Part shown: one piece after another, positions 28,608 to 38,199 of the stretch
Numbering within the stretch: the stretch's first letter is position 1
How the letters are laid out: the number at the start of each line of letters is the position of its first letter
Assembly (NCBI GenBank): GCA_005883305.1
Contig: VBAC01000001.1
Location: forward strand, 682,001-746,000
Source: Alphaproteobacteria bacterium
GTDB taxonomy: Bacteria > Pseudomonadota > Alphaproteobacteria > Sphingomonadales > Sphingomonadaceae
Length of the DNA stretch: 64,000 nucleotides
Direction: 5' to 3'
Program-made: the position numbers and the translations under genes
Notes under the pieces: model-generated
Database searches by the model: none
What the model saw: the letters and a program-made list of their open reading frames with translations, nothing else
What the model was told of the DNA's origin: nothing

Positions 28608-30008
28608 GTGCAGACACCGGCAAGAGAGATTGCGAGCGGAACGGACGCCGACACGGGCGACCTCATCGCGGTGACCTGGGAATCGATTCGGGCGAGTCTT
28701 CGCCGGGACTGCGGGGCGCGAACCTTTGACGGCTGGCTGAGGCCGATCGCCCTCGGGGGGTTCGATTCGGACGCCGGCGTGCTCCGGCTTCAGCTTCCAT
28801 CGCAGTTCATGGCCGATTGGGTGCAGACCCACTTCGCCGAGCGGCTGGCCCTCGCCTGGCGCGCCAAGCTCCCGCAGGTCAGGCAGATTCGGATCGGCGT
28901 CGGCCCGGCCGCGCCCAAGACCGCCGCAGTGGTCGAGATCCCGGCGCCGCCTCAGGATTCCGAGCCCGAGCCCAAAGGACTTTACGCGGTCGCGCTCGAG
29001 CCGCGCTACCGGTTCGAAAGCTTCGTCGTCGGCAAGGCCAACGAGGTCGCCTTCAGCGCCGCCCAGACGCTGGCCACCTCCGACAAGGTCGCGTTCAACC
29101 CGCTCTTCCTCCATGGCGGCACGGGCCGCGGCAAGACCCATCTGCTGCACGCGATCGGCCACGAATTCCACCGGCAGCGGCCGCGCGCCAAGATCATCTA
29201 CATGTCGGCGGAGAAGTTCACCGTCGAGTTCCTCGCCGCTCTGCGCGCCAACGAGACCTTCAAGTTCAAGCAGCAGCTGCGCTCGGCCGATCTGCTGATG
29301 ATCGACGACGTCCAGTTCATCGCCGGCAAGGAATCGACCCAGGAAGAATTCTTCCACACGATGAACGAGATCATCTCGGCCGGCCGCCGGTTCGTGATCA
29401 GCTCGGACCGCGCACCGCAGGACCTCGACGGCCTCGAGCCGCGAATCCTCTCGCGCCTGTCCTGGGGCCTGGTCGCCGACATCAACGCGGCCGACCTGGA
29501 GCTGCGGCTCAACATCATCACCAAGAAGCTGGAGCAGCTGCCCGACGTCAAGGTGCCGGGCGAGGTCGTCATGTTCCTCGCCAAGAGGATCAGCTCGAAC
29601 GTGCGCGAGCTCGAGGGCGCGCTCAACCGAATCGCCGCTTATGCGGCGATGCAGAACCGCACGATCGACCTCGATTTCGTCGCCGAGGTGCTCGCCAACA
29701 TCCTGCGCGCCAACCAGCGCCGGATCTCGATCGACGAGATTCAAACCCGGGTCTCCGACCATTATCGGATCCGCAAGGCGGAGATGACTTCGGCGCGGCG
29801 CGCGCGCGAGGTGGCCCGGCCGCGCCAGGTGGCGATGTATCTGTCGAAGCAGCTGACTCCGCGCTCGCTGCCGGAAATCGGCCGCCGTTTCGGCGGGCGC
29901 GATCACACGACGGTGATCCACGCCGTGCGCCAGATCGAGAAGCTGCGGGCGCAGGATCCGGAGCTCGATCAGGACATCCGGCTCCTCACGAGACAGCTCG
30001 AAAGCTGA
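28608..30008 (+). CDS. dnaA: Chromosomal replication initiator DnaA
   Basis: The 466-residue AAA+ protein opens the origin. Domain I is at about 18-90, a linker with Pro/Glu at about 100-120, and the AAA+ domain at about 125-345: Walker [10 protein letters not shown], Walker [10 protein letters not shown] and sensor [10 protein letters not shown]. The DNA-binding domain has the signature [14 protein letters not shown] 28608 is used, with AGAGGGG about 10 bp upstream. It is followed by a strong terminator. Confidence 0.97.
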   Translation: MQTPAREIASGTDADTGDLIAVTWESIRASLRRDCGARTFDGWLRPIALGGFDSDAGVLRLQLPSQFMADWVQTHFAERLALAWRAKLPQVRQIRIGVGPAAPKTAAVVEIPAPPQDSEPEPKGLYAVALEPRYRFESFVVGKANEVAFSAAQTLATSDKVAFNPLFLHGGTGRGKTHLLHAIGHEFHRQRPRAKIIYMSAEKFTVEFLAALRANETFKFKQQLRSADLLMIDDVQFIAGKESTQEEFFHTMNEIISAGRRFVISSDRAPQDLDGLEPRILSRLSWGLVADINAADLELRLNIITKKLEQLPDVKVPGEVVMFLAKRISSNVRELEGALNRIAAYAAMQNRTIDLDFVAEVLANILRANQRRISIDEIQTRVSDHYRIRKAEMTSARRAREVARPRQVAMYLSKQLTPRSLPEIGRRFGGRDHTTVIHAVRQIEKLRAQDPELDQDIRLLTRQLES

Positions 30009-30012
30009 CGCG

Positions 30013-30042
30013 AAAAGGGGCCGGATTTCCGGCCCCTTCTTC
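30013..30042 (+). terminator. Rho-independent terminator after dnaA
   Basis: GGGGCCGG and CCGGCCCC form a perfect 8-bp stem (30017-30024 with 30029-30036) around an ATTT loop, followed by TTCTTC. It may also serve the converging DUF4136 gene. Confidence 0.85.
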
Positions 30043-30055
30043 ATCCTCTTCACAA

Positions 30056-30736
30056 TCAGTTGTGCGTGCGTGCGTCGGGCGGCGGCACCGTGATGCGCAC
30101 CGTCTCGCCCGAATTTCCGGGGAAGCCGGTGAACATCGCCTCGACCAGGTTCGGGACCAGGGCCGGCAGTTCGTTGGAGCTGGAATGCGCCTGCGCGAGT
30201 CCTTCGAACAGCGACTGGCCGTCGGCCGCCCGCTTGATGTCCAGATCGAGGTAGGAGGTGTAGACGGTGTAGCTGTGGGTGTCGTAGCCGCCCCAGCCGC
30301 CCCAGCCCCAGTAGAAAGGCGAATAGCCGAGGCCGTAGGCGCCGCCCCAGCCCCGACCCCAGCCGCGTCCATAGCCGCCGTACCGGCCGAAGCCGCCATA
30401 GCCGTAATAAGGGAAGGGATCGGGATAGGAGACGATCCGCTCGCGGCCGCTATCGATGCCGTAATCAAGGCTGACGATCAGGGTCGCCTGCTCGGGCGTC
30501 GGCGCTTCGGCAAAACCTTGCGCGACCAGGTGGCGGCGGACGAGATCGGCATATTGCGAGAATTCGAGCCCCCCGCGATTGGCTTCGTTGGTCGGCACGA
30601 TCACGAAGGCCTGGCCCTGCGGCGCGGGCATCGCCTGGAAGCGCTGAACCTGAGTCGGCAGGCCCGTCGTGCAGGCGGAAAGGGCGAGCAGCGCGACTGG
30701 AGCCGCGAGCGCGAACAGCTTCTTGGCGATGGACAT
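30056..30736 (-). CDS. DUF4136-type lipoprotein with Gly/Tyr-rich insert
   Basis: The 226-residue protein has a lipoprotein signal (ALLALSAC lipobox, Cys22). The mature protein resembles DUF4136, envelope lipoproteins with a conserved N-terminal fold. Residues about 105-150 form an unusual insert of Gly, Tyr, Trp and Arg (YGYGGFGRYGGYGRGWGRG and similar), likely a flexible or adhesive loop. The C-terminal part (FEGLAQAHSSSNELPALVPNLV) returns to the family pattern. Function is unknown. A promoter-like site is upstream. Confidence 0.75.
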   Translation of the reverse strand: MSIAKKLFALAAPVALLALSACTTGLPTQVQRFQAMPAPQGQAFVIVPTNEANRGGLEFSQYADLVRRHLVAQGFAEAPTPEQATLIVSLDYGIDSGRERIVSYPDPFPYYGYGGFGRYGGYGRGWGRGWGGAYGLGYSPFYWGWGGWGGYDTHSYTVYTSYLDLDIKRAADGQSLFEGLAQAHSSSNELPALVPNLVEAMFTGFPGNSGETVRITVPPPDARTHN

Positions 30737-30790
30737 GGGGCGGTCCTTTCACGCAGGATTCGCGGCTGGAGACCGCGAAGCTTTGTCGTG

Positions 30791-30819
30791 ACTGTACAAC
30801 AACTTGTCGCTTTTCGCAA
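30791..30819 (-). promoter_or_regulatory. Candidate promoter for the DUF4136 gene
   Basis: Read on the minus strand, TTGCGA and TACAGT are spaced by 17 bp, about 55 bp upstream of the ATG at 30736. Confidence 0.5.
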
Positions 30820-30873
30820 AGCGCCCTTGAAACGGTGGTGAAAAGTTCCGGTGCGCCCCGTCCTGCCGCCCGA

Positions 30874-31884
30874 CTAGCGGGGCAGGCCGAGCGCCGCATA
30901 GGCGCCCTCGAGCGTCGGCGCGGCCAAGGCGGCGGCCTTTCGCGAGCCATCGGCGAGGATCGCCTCGAGCGCGTTCGGATCGCGTTCGAAATCCTGGAGT
31001 CGCGCGCGGATAGGACGGATCGTTTCGACGAGCAGATCGGCGAGCGCCGGCTTGAACGCGCCGAAGCCCTTCCCGGCGAATTCCCCGGCCACCGATTGAG
31101 CGCTGCGGTCGGCCAGCGCAGCGTAGATCGTGACGAGGTTGAGCGCCTCCGGGCGGCCCTTCAGCTCATCGACGCTGTCGGGCAGAGGCTCGGGATCGGT
31201 CTTCGCTTTGCGGACCTTCTGGTTGATCGTGTCGTCGTCGTCGCTGAGGTTGATCCGGCTCATGTCGGACGGGTCGGACTTGGACATCTTCGCATTGCCG
31301 TCGCGCAGGGACATGATCCGCGCCGCGGTCTCGGCGATATGCGGCTCGGGCAGGGTGAACAGATCGACGCCGTAATCGGCGTTGAACTTGGCCGCGATGT
31401 CGCGCATCAGCTCGACATGCTGCTTCTGGTCCTCGCCGACCGGGACGTGGGTCGCCTGATAGAGCAGCACGTCGGCGGCCTGGAGCACAGGGTAGGCGTA
31501 GAGGCCGACGCTGGCGCCCTCGCGGTTCTTGCCCGATTTCTCCTTGAACTGGGTCATCCGGCCCAGCCAGCCGACCCGCGCCGTGCAGGACAGGATCCAG
31601 GCCATCTCCGCATGGGCGGGGACCCGCGCGTGGTTGAACAGCACGACCTTTTCGGGATCGATGCCGCAGGCGATCAGAGCCGCGGCCATGCCGTTGACGT
31701 TGCGGCGAAGCTCCGCCGGATCGTTGTAGACGGTGATCGCGTGGAGGTCGGCGAGGAAGATGAGGCAGCGCGCCTCGTCCTGCATCCGCACCCAGCGCCG
31801 GATCGCGCCGAGATAATTGCCGAGATGGAGATTGCCGGTCGGCTGGATGCCCGAAACGACGGTCTTCATGTTGATCAAATTCAT
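30874..31884 (-). CDS. trpS: Tryptophanyl-tRNA synthetase
   Basis: The 336-residue class I synthetase has the HIGH-like motif [13 protein letters not shown] near the N-terminus and the KMSKS loop in [11 protein letters not shown]. Length is typical. ATG 31884 overlaps the murJ stop by 4 nt; an internal ATG at 31869 is the alternative. murJ-trpS coupling is common in alphaproteobacteria. Confidence 0.96.
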   Translation of the reverse strand: MNLINMKTVVSGIQPTGNLHLGNYLGAIRRWVRMQDEARCLIFLADLHAITVYNDPAELRRNVNGMAAALIACGIDPEKVVLFNHARVPAHAEMAWILSCTARVGWLGRMTQFKEKSGKNREGASVGLYAYPVLQAADVLLYQATHVPVGEDQKQHVELMRDIAAKFNADYGVDLFTLPEPHIAETAARIMSLRDGNAKMSKSDPSDMSRINLSDDDDTINQKVRKAKTDPEPLPDSVDELKGRPEALNLVTIYAALADRSAQSVAGEFAGKGFGAFKPALADLLVETIRPIRARLQDFERDPNALEAILADGSRKAAALAAPTLEGAYAALGLPR

Positions 31885-33461
31885 GCCTCGGAAGCCCGGC
31901 GCCTGAGAAGGGTTTTGAGATCGCGCAGCGCGAACGCTCCCGTGAGGAAGCATGAAGCGCCATAGACGGCCACTCCGCCGCCGACCAGCACCGCCAGCGC
32001 AAGGCCGCGCTCGAGCAGCGAGCGGGTCAGCCAGGGGTTGGCGTAAGGTGCCAGGAACCAGATCGCGGCGCCCATGATGAGCGCGGCCAAAGCGAGGCGG
32101 GGCAGGCGCCGCTTGAGCTGCGCGTCCGCCTCGAAATGGCCGCGACGGCGAAGCGTGCGGTAGAGCATGTAGACGTTGATCGTCGAAGCCAGCGCGGTCG
32201 CGAGCGGCGGGCCGACATGGCCGACTCCGTAGCGGCCGAGCAGGGGGATGAGGATCAGGTTGCCGAGCAGGTTCACGCCGACGGACCAGAGGGCGAGACG
32301 TACCGGCGTTTTGGTGTCCGCCCGCGCGTAGAAGCCAGGCGTGAGGACCTTCACCAGCACGTAGGAGGGCAGGCCGATCGAGAAGGCCGAAAGCGCCCAG
32401 CCGCACAGCATCGCGTCGCGGGCGTCGAACGCGCCGTGCTGGAAGAGGCCGCTGATGATCGGGCCGGCCGCGAAGATGAAGGCGGCGGTGGCGGGGAGGG
32501 TGAGGAACAGCGCCAGCTCGATGCCGCGATTCTGGGTCTCCATCGCCGCCGCGTCCTCCCCCCGGCTGAGCAGGCGCGAGACGGTGGGGAGAAGGATCGT
32601 GCCGAGGCCGATGCCGATCAGGCCGAGGGGAAGCTGGTTCAGCCGGTCGGCGTAATAGATGTAGGAGATGGAGCCCTCGTCGAGAAGGCCGCCCGCGAGC
32701 GCGGTCGAGATGGCGAGATTGACCTGCACCGCGCCGGCGCCGATCGCCGCCGGGAGGATCAGCTTCAGCAATTGCTTGACGTCGTCGTCGAGCCGCGGGC
32801 GGCGCAGGCGAAGGCTGACTCCGCTCGCCCGGCAGGCGACCATCAGCCAGCCGAGCTGGAGCACCCCGCCGACCGTGATAGAGATCGCCTGGACCCGCGC
32901 CGTCTCATAGGGATCGCCGTGGAAGAACCACAGGCCCGTGATCATCGCCACGTTGAGCAGGATCGGCGCCGCCGCATTGACCCAGAATCTGTCGAGCGAG
33001 TTGAGGATTCCGCCGAGCAGCGAGGCGAGGCTGATCAGCAGCAGGTAGGGAAGCGTGATCCGCGACAGGCCGACGGCGAAGGCGAATTGCTCGGGCGTCG
33101 GATTGTCGAACCCGCCCGACAGGCCCCAGGTGACCGGCCAGGCGGCGGCGATCATCAGCAAAGTGAAGACCAGAAGCACGGGCAGCAGCACCGCCAGCGT
33201 CTGCTCGGCGAAGCGAAGGCCCGCCGGAAGCTCGCCGCCCTCCGCCACCTTCCGGTTGAACATCGGGATGAAGGCGGCCGAGAAGGCCCCTTCCGCGAAG
33301 AGGGCGCGGAACATGTTGGGCAGGCGGAAGGAGACGAAGAAGGCGTCCGAGGCGAAGCCCGCGCCGACGAAGCTTGCCTGAAGCGTGTCGCGCACCAAAG
33401 CCAGCACGCGGCTGACGAGCGTCAGCCCGCCGACCGAGCCGAGGGCGCGAGCGAGGTTCAT
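31881..33461 (-). CDS. murJ: Lipid II flippase MurJ
   Basis: The 526-residue polytopic protein of the MOP superfamily flips lipid II across the inner membrane. About 14 hydrophobic segments are visible. MurJ features include the N-terminal [38 protein letters not shown] with its conserved arginines (SFRLPNMFR), and [16 protein letters not shown], written here in part: [12 protein letters not shown]. It sits between secB and trpS with an 18-bp gap from secB. Confidence 0.96.
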   Translation of the reverse strand: MNLARALGSVGGLTLVSRVLALVRDTLQASFVGAGFASDAFFVSFRLPNMFRALFAEGAFSAAFIPMFNRKVAEGGELPAGLRFAEQTLAVLLPVLLVFTLLMIAAAWPVTWGLSGGFDNPTPEQFAFAVGLSRITLPYLLLISLASLLGGILNSLDRFWVNAAAPILLNVAMITGLWFFHGDPYETARVQAISITVGGVLQLGWLMVACRASGVSLRLRRPRLDDDVKQLLKLILPAAIGAGAVQVNLAISTALAGGLLDEGSISYIYYADRLNQLPLGLIGIGLGTILLPTVSRLLSRGEDAAAMETQNRGIELALFLTLPATAAFIFAAGPIISGLFQHGAFDARDAMLCGWALSAFSIGLPSYVLVKVLTPGFYARADTKTPVRLALWSVGVNLLGNLILIPLLGRYGVGHVGPPLATALASTINVYMLYRTLRRRGHFEADAQLKRRLPRLALAALIMGAAIWFLAPYANPWLTRSLLERGLALAVLVGGGVAVYGASCFLTGAFALRDLKTLLRRRASEA

Positions 33462-33479
33462 CGCCGCTCTTGTGGCAGC

Positions 33480-34001
33480 TTAGGCCTGGCCCGTCACGTC
33501 CCCGGCCTGGCCGCCGGTCGCGGCCGCCTGCTGTTGCGCGGCGCTCTGCATGTAGAGGCCGGCGAAGTCGATCGGATCGAGCCGAAGCGGCGGGAACCCG
33601 CCCTCGGTGGAAGCGTCGGCGATGATCTTGCGCGCGAACGGGAAGAGCAGCCGCGGCGCCTCTGCCAGCAGGAACGGCTGGAGCTGCTCCTCGGGCAGGT
33701 TCCTGAGCGCGAACAGGCCGGCATAGAGCAACTCGATGCGGAAGGCGGTGCCTTCCTCGGCCTTGGCGGTGATGTCGATCTTGAGCGCGACCTCGTGGAT
33801 GTCCTGGCCGGCGGCCTGGGTGCCGATGTTGAACTGGATGTCCATCTGCGGCTGGCTCTGCCACTGGTAGACGGCCGGCGCGTTCGGATTCTCGAACGAC
33901 AGGTCCTTCACATATTGGGCGAGGATTCCGACCTGGGGCAGGCTGTCGCTGCCGTTGCTCGCGGGCTGGGTGGTGTCGATGGCGCCTTCGTCTTCGGCCA
34001 T
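33480..34001 (-). CDS. secB: Protein-export chaperone SecB
   Basis: The 173-residue chaperone holds preproteins unfolded for SecA. Family motifs are YVKDLSFENPNAP, FNIGTQAAGQ and the C-terminal FPFARKIIADASTEGGFPP region (PFARKIIAD is diagnostic). The tail is Gln/Ala rich. ATG 34001 is chosen; an open frame to 34124 has no site. It is divergent from timA, a standard alphaproteobacterial arrangement. Confidence 0.96.
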   Translation of the reverse strand: MAEDEGAIDTTQPASNGSDSLPQVGILAQYVKDLSFENPNAPAVYQWQSQPQMDIQFNIGTQAAGQDIHEVALKIDITAKAEEGTAFRIELLYAGLFALRNLPEEQLQPFLLAEAPRLLFPFARKIIADASTEGGFPPLRLDPIDFAGLYMQSAAQQQAAATGGQAGDVTGQA

Positions 34002-34129
34002 GATGTCGCTCTTTCGAAACAGGAGATGGATTGGACGGCGGCGCGGGCGCGCCGAACACAAGCGGGCGGGTAGCAGGACGCCGCTGGGCGCGCAACAAGC
34101 ACGGCCCGCGTTCGTTGCCCCCAATGCAT

Positions 34130-34158
34130 TTGAAACCTTAAGCCTTCGCGCCTATGTA
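34130..34158 (+). promoter_or_regulatory. Candidate promoter for timA-mltA-smr
   Basis: TTGAAA (34130-34135) and TATGTA (34153-34158) are separated by 17 bp, about 25 bp before the timA start, in the 183-bp divergent region with secB. Confidence 0.6.
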
Positions 34159-34184
34159 AGGGGCGTCTTCCCGGGAGAAATTGG

Positions 34185-34835
34185 TTGACCGTCGAAATCG
34201 TCCTGCTGGCCATGATCGCCCTCTTCGTGGGCTTTCGGCTCTATGCCGTCCTCGGGCAGCGGACGGGTCACGAGCAGCAGCCGGTCACCCGTCCCGAGGC
34301 CCAGCCCGAAGCCAAGCCGGCGCTCGTCGCGCCCGACGTGGCGCCGAGCACGCCTGAATCGAGCGCCCTCGTCTACGAGCAGGGTGCCGCGGGCGGCATC
34401 CGCGCGATCGTCTCGGCCGATCCGAGCTTCGACGTCGCCCGTTTCATCGAAGGGGCGCAGTCGGCCTACCGGATGGTGCTCGAAGCCTTCTGGAAGGGCG
34501 ATCGCGAAGAGTTGGCCTGGCTGACGAGCCCGGAGGTTCGCACCGCTTTCGAGGAGGCCATCGACGCCCGCGAGGCCGAGGGCCATGTGCTCGAAAATCG
34601 CCTCGTCGCGATCGAGCGCGCGGCGATCGACGACGCCCGGCTGAAGGGCAAGGTCGCCGAGATCGACGTCCGCTTCGAGGCGTTCATCGCCGCCGTGACC
34701 CGCGACAAGGAGGGCACGCTCGTCGCCGGCTCGATGTCCGACGCGGTGCCGACCAACGACATCTGGACCTTCCAGCGCAACCTGGCCAGCAAGGACCCCA
34801 ACTGGCTGCTCGTCGACACCGACGACGCGGCCTGA
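34185..34835 (+). CDS. timA: TimA, Tim44-like domain protein
   Basis: The 216-residue protein has one N-terminal membrane helix (IVLLAMIALFVGFRLYAVLG), a Pro/Glu-rich linker, and a Tim44-like domain (about 80-210; FDVARFIEGAQSAYRMVLEAF). Tim44 is the mitochondrial import motor anchor; bacterial relatives are alphaproteobacterial inner-membrane proteins. The start is TTG 34185 after GGGAGAAA. The stop overlaps the proposed mltA start. Confidence 0.9.
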   Translation: MTVEIVLLAMIALFVGFRLYAVLGQRTGHEQQPVTRPEAQPEAKPALVAPDVAPSTPESSALVYEQGAAGGIRAIVSADPSFDVARFIEGAQSAYRMVLEAFWKGDREELAWLTSPEVRTAFEEAIDAREAEGHVLENRLVAIERAAIDDARLKGKVAEIDVRFEAFIAAVTRDKEGTLVAGSMSDAVPTNDIWTFQRNLASKDPNWLLVDTDDAA

Positions 34836-35983
34836 ACCGCGCCGCGCTGCTGCTCGGGCTTGTGCTCGGGCTGGCCAGCTGCGTCGGACCCACGAGACCA
34901 TCCCAACCGCCGGCGAGGCCGCCCGCGCCGCCCGCTGCCGCGACTGCGCTCGAGGCGGGCCTGCGCCTCGGCCCCGCTTTGCCGGCGCTCGATTCGGACG
35001 CAGCCGAGCGCGCGCTCCGCGCCTTCCAGCTTTCCTGCCCCTCGCTCCTTAGCCGCGCCGACCCGAGCGGCCTGACCGAGCCGGCGGACTGGCGCGCGCT
35101 GTGTGCGGAAACGCCGGACGACCCCGCCGCCTTCTTCCGCACCCGCTTCGTCGCCGTTCAGGTCGGCGACGGAGCCGCCTTCGCCACCGGCTATTACGAG
35201 CCGCAGATTCCCGGCTGCCGCACGCCGCGGCCCGGTTGCGAGGTGCCCATCTATCGCAAGCCGCCGGACCTGCTCGACGCCAACCCCGCGACCGGAGCCA
35301 GGGGCCGAGGCCGCGTCGACGAAAACGGCAATTACGTGCTCTACCACGACCGTTCGGCAATCGAGCAGGGTGCGCTCGCCGGACGTGGGCTCGAACTGGC
35401 CTATGCCGCCGATCCGGTCGATCTCTTCTTCGTCCAGATCCAGGGCTCGGGCCGGCTGCGCCTGCCCGACGGAAGCGTGATGCGCATCGGCTATGCGGGG
35501 CAGAACGGCCGCGAATATGTCGCCATCGGCCGCCTTCTGCGCGATCGGGGCATTCTCCAGTCCCCGATCTCGATGCAGCGCATCCGCGAGTGGATTCGCG
35601 CCAATCCCGAGGCGGGCAGGGCGCTGATGCGGGAGAACCTCTCCTACGTCTTCTTCCAGGAGCTGACCGGGCCGGGGCCGCTCGGCGCGCTTGGACGGCC
35701 GGTGACGGCGCGAGTCACGGTCGCCGCAGATCCGAACTTCGTTCCGCTCGGCGCGCCGGTGCTGCTCAGCGGCATGGACAACCAGGCCGCCAACGGCATC
35801 TGGGTGGCGCAGGACACGGGCGGGGCGATCCGCGGGGCCAACCGCTTCGATACCTTCTGGGGCGCGGGCGAAGAGGCGGCGCGGATCGCCGGCTCGATGT
35901 CGTCCCGCGGCCGCGCCTCCATCTTGCTTCCGCGATCCGCCGTGGAACGGCTCAGGAGCCGCCTTGCGCCGGCTCGATCCTGA
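34832..35983 (+). CDS. mltA: Membrane-bound lytic transglycosylase A, probable CTG start
   Basis: The 383-residue protein cleaves peptidoglycan to anhydromuropeptides. The MltA domain includes FATGYYEPQIPG and VDLFFVQIQGSGRL, and the 3D domain holds the catalytic Asp in VAQDTGGAIRG with FDTFWGAG. The nearest standard start, GTG 34862, leaves only MLGLASC, too short for a lipoprotein signal. Reading from CTG 34832, which overlaps the timA TGA, gives MNRAALLLGLVLGLASC, a normal signal with the lipid Cys. I therefore propose the CTG start. Confidence 0.88.
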   Translation: MNRAALLLGLVLGLASCVGPTRPSQPPARPPAPPAAATALEAGLRLGPALPALDSDAAERALRAFQLSCPSLLSRADPSGLTEPADWRALCAETPDDPAAFFRTRFVAVQVGDGAAFATGYYEPQIPGCRTPRPGCEVPIYRKPPDLLDANPATGARGRGRVDENGNYVLYHDRSAIEQGALAGRGLELAYAADPVDLFFVQIQGSGRLRLPDGSVMRIGYAGQNGREYVAIGRLLRDRGILQSPISMQRIREWIRANPEAGRALMRENLSYVFFQELTGPGPLGALGRPVTARVTVAADPNFVPLGAPVLLSGMDNQAANGIWVAQDTGGAIRGANRFDTFWGAGEEAARIAGSMSSRGRASILLPRSAVERLRSRLAPARS

Positions 35984-36467
35984 GGAGCAGGCGCTCTGGC
36001 GCCGGGTCGTGGAGAGCGTTCGGCCGTTCCATGCGGGGCTTTCCAGGAGCGAGCCTGCGCCGTCCGAGCCTGTCGCGCGCGCGAAACCGGCTGCGGCGAA
36101 GGTCGCGGCCCAGCCGGCGCCCAAGGCCGGGCCCGGAACGACGCTCGACGGGACTTGGGACAGGAGGCTTTCGCGCGGCCTGGTCCAGCCCGATCGCACG
36201 CTCGATCTTCACGGCCACAGCCTTGCCACCGCCTACGATCTCCTCGACCATCGTCTCGACCAAGCCGTCACCACGGGCGACCGGGTCCTTTTGCTGATCA
36301 CCGGCAAGCCGCGCGCGGGAGCCGATCGTCGGGGCGCGATTCGCGCGGCGGTCGGCGACTGGCTGGCCTCGTCCCGCCACGCCGGATCGATCGCCGCGGT
36401 CCGGAGCGCCCATCCGCGCCACGGCGGCTCGGGCGCGCTCTACATCGTGCTCAGGAAGCGTCGCTGA
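35964..36467 (+). CDS. Smr-domain protein
   Basis: The 167-residue protein has a Pro/Ala-rich N-terminal half and a C-terminal Smr domain with LDLHGHSLATAYDLL, LLITGKPR and HGGSGALYIVLRK. Smr domains are nucleases or RNA/DNA-binding modules. The start TTG 35964 lies within the end of mltA (20-bp overlap). The stop TGA is the first triplet of a palindromic repeat. Confidence 0.9.
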   Translation: MRRLDPEEQALWRRVVESVRPFHAGLSRSEPAPSEPVARAKPAAAKVAAQPAPKAGPGTTLDGTWDRRLSRGLVQPDRTLDLHGHSLATAYDLLDHRLDQAVTTGDRVLLLITGKPRAGADRRGAIRAAVGDWLASSRHAGSIAAVRSAHPRHGGSGALYIVLRKRR

Positions 36468-36586
36468 TTCCCCTCCCTGCAAGGGAGGGGTTAGGGGTGG
36501 GTGCGAGCGAAGCGAGCTTTTGGACCGCGTGTTCTGAGCGCCAGACGGCGCTACCCACCCCCGACCCCTCCCTTTCAGGGAGGGGA
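36465..36586. repeat. Pair of opposed CCCCTCCC/GGGAGGGG repeats
   Basis: The left copy starts with the smr stop codon (TGATTCCCCTCCC) and runs to about 36506. The right copy (36550-36586) is in inverse orientation and its TGA on the minus strand is the dapE stop. Between them lie about 40 bp of other sequence. The two form a long inverted repeat between converging genes. Confidence 0.85.
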
Positions 36587-37711
36587 GCCGAGGGCGGCCC
36601 CGATCACCCGCGCGTAGATTCGCGTGAGGGCCTGGATATCCTCCACCGCCGCCGCCTCGTCGAGCTTGTGCATGGTCGCGTTGGGCAGGCCGAAATCGAC
36701 CACCGGGCAGAGCGCGATCAGGAAGCGGCCGTCCGAGGTGCCGCCATGGGTGGAAAGAACGGGATTTCGTCCGGTTTCCGCCTCGATCGCCGCGCTGACG
36801 ATCTCGTAGATCGGCCCCGGCGGAGTCAGGAACGCCTCGCCGGAAATCTTCGCCTCGACCGTGGCCCCGGGCGCCGCTTCATCCGCCGTCTTGCGGACGA
36901 GCGCGACGAGATCCTCGCCGCGCTGGAGGTCGTTGAAGCGGATGTTGAGCTGGATCGCGGCCGATCCCGGGATGACGTTGGTCGCCTTGCTCGCAGTCTC
37001 GACCGCGGTGACCTCGAGGTTGGAGGGCTGGAACGCGTCGTTGCCGTCGTCGAGCCGCAGGGCCTCCAGCGCGGCGATCACGCGGGCAAGCTTCGGCACC
37101 GGATTGTCGGCCCGGTGCGGATAGGCGACGTGGCCCTGCACCCCCGGGACATTGATCCACATATTGACCGAGCCGCGCCGGCCGATCTTGACGATATCGC
37201 CGAGTCGCGCCTCGCTCGTCGGCTCGCCGATCAGGATCATGTCCGGGCGGATCGCGCGTTCGGCCATCCACTTCATCAGCGCCGGCGTTCCATGGGTCGC
37301 GGGGCCTTCCTCGTCGCCTGTGATGAGGAGGCTGAGCGTGCCGGAGTGATCGGTTTCGGCGGCCGCCGCGGCGAAGGCGGCGATGCTGCTCTTCATGTCC
37401 ACGGCGCCGCGCCCGTAAAGCAGGCCGCCGCGAATCTCGGGCACGAAGGGGTCGCTTTCCCAGCCGTCGCCGGGGGGAACCACGTCGAGATGGCCGGCGA
37501 AGGCGAAATGCGGCGCGCCTCGCCCTCTCGTGGCGAACAGATTCTCGACCGGGCCGTCGGGCGCCTCGCCGAGGATGAAGCGATGGACTTCGAAGCCGAG
37601 CGGCTTCAGCGCGGCCTCGAGAACGTCGAACACTTCGCCCGTCGCCGGCGTGACGCTCGGGCAGGCGATCAGTCGGGCGGCGAGGTCCACGGGGTCGATT
37701 GCGGTCGTCAT
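36575..37711 (-). CDS. dapE: Succinyl-diaminopimelate desuccinylase
   Basis: The 378-residue M20 metallohydrolase makes LL-diaminopimelate for lysine and peptidoglycan. Zinc ligands are in FAGHLDVVPPGDGW, GRGAVDMKSS and LLITGDEEGPATHG (catalytic Glu). STHGGTSDGRF is the C-terminal signature. The last residues (LGSPP) and the stop are encoded by the flanking repeat. Confidence 0.95.
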   Translation of the reverse strand: MTTAIDPVDLAARLIACPSVTPATGEVFDVLEAALKPLGFEVHRFILGEAPDGPVENLFATRGRGAPHFAFAGHLDVVPPGDGWESDPFVPEIRGGLLYGRGAVDMKSSIAAFAAAAAETDHSGTLSLLITGDEEGPATHGTPALMKWMAERAIRPDMILIGEPTSEARLGDIVKIGRRGSVNMWINVPGVQGHVAYPHRADNPVPKLARVIAALEALRLDDGNDAFQPSNLEVTAVETASKATNVIPGSAAIQLNIRFNDLQRGEDLVALVRKTADEAAPGATVEAKISGEAFLTPPGPIYEIVSAAIEAETGRNPVLSTHGGTSDGRFLIALCPVVDFGLPNATMHKLDEAAAVEDIQALTRIYARVIGAALGSPP

Positions 37712-37746
37712 GCGCGCGGCCTAGCATCGAGGGCGGGAGAAACGAA

Positions 37747-38199
37747 ATGCCCAAGATCGACCTCGGCGCGATCGAGCAGATCAACCGCACCGGCTATCCG
37801 CCGCCCTACGACGCGCCGATGGCCAGGCGTCATTATCGCCGCCTGGCGCCGGCGGCGGCCATCGAGGACTTCGGAGCCAGCCACGTCGTGCTGGAGCCCG
37901 GCGGAATCTCCTCTCAGCGCCACTGGCACGAAGGCGAGGACGAGCTGGTGATCATGCTCGAAGGCGAAGCCGTGCTGGTCGAGGACGAGGGAGAGACCGT
38001 CATGGGCCCGGGCGACATCGCCGCCTTCCCCAAGGGGGTCGCCAACGGCCATCACCTGGTCAACCGCTCTGAGGCGCCCTGCGCCTTCGTCGCGGTCGGC
38101 AAATCCGCGACGAGCGACTGCCATTATCCGGACGTCGACATGCACCTCGATGCCGCGAGCGGGAAATATACCCGCAAGGACGGCTCGCCCTACGCCTGA
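37747..38199 (+). CDS. Cupin-domain protein
   Basis: The 150-residue single-cupin protein has the metal-binding pattern QRHWHEGEDELVIMLEG and, in motif 2, FPKGVANGHHLVN. Such proteins may bind sugars or metals; the product resembles uncharacterised cupins, so the function is not assigned. ATG 37747 follows GGGAGAAACGAA. Its 3' end overlaps the converging GST gene by 10 nt. Confidence 0.85.
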   Translation: MPKIDLGAIEQINRTGYPPPYDAPMARRHYRRLAPAAAIEDFGASHVVLEPGGISSQRHWHEGEDELVIMLEGEAVLVEDEGETVMGPGDIAAFPKGVANGHHLVNRSEAPCAFVAVGKSATSDCHYPDVDMHLDAASGKYTRKDGSPYA

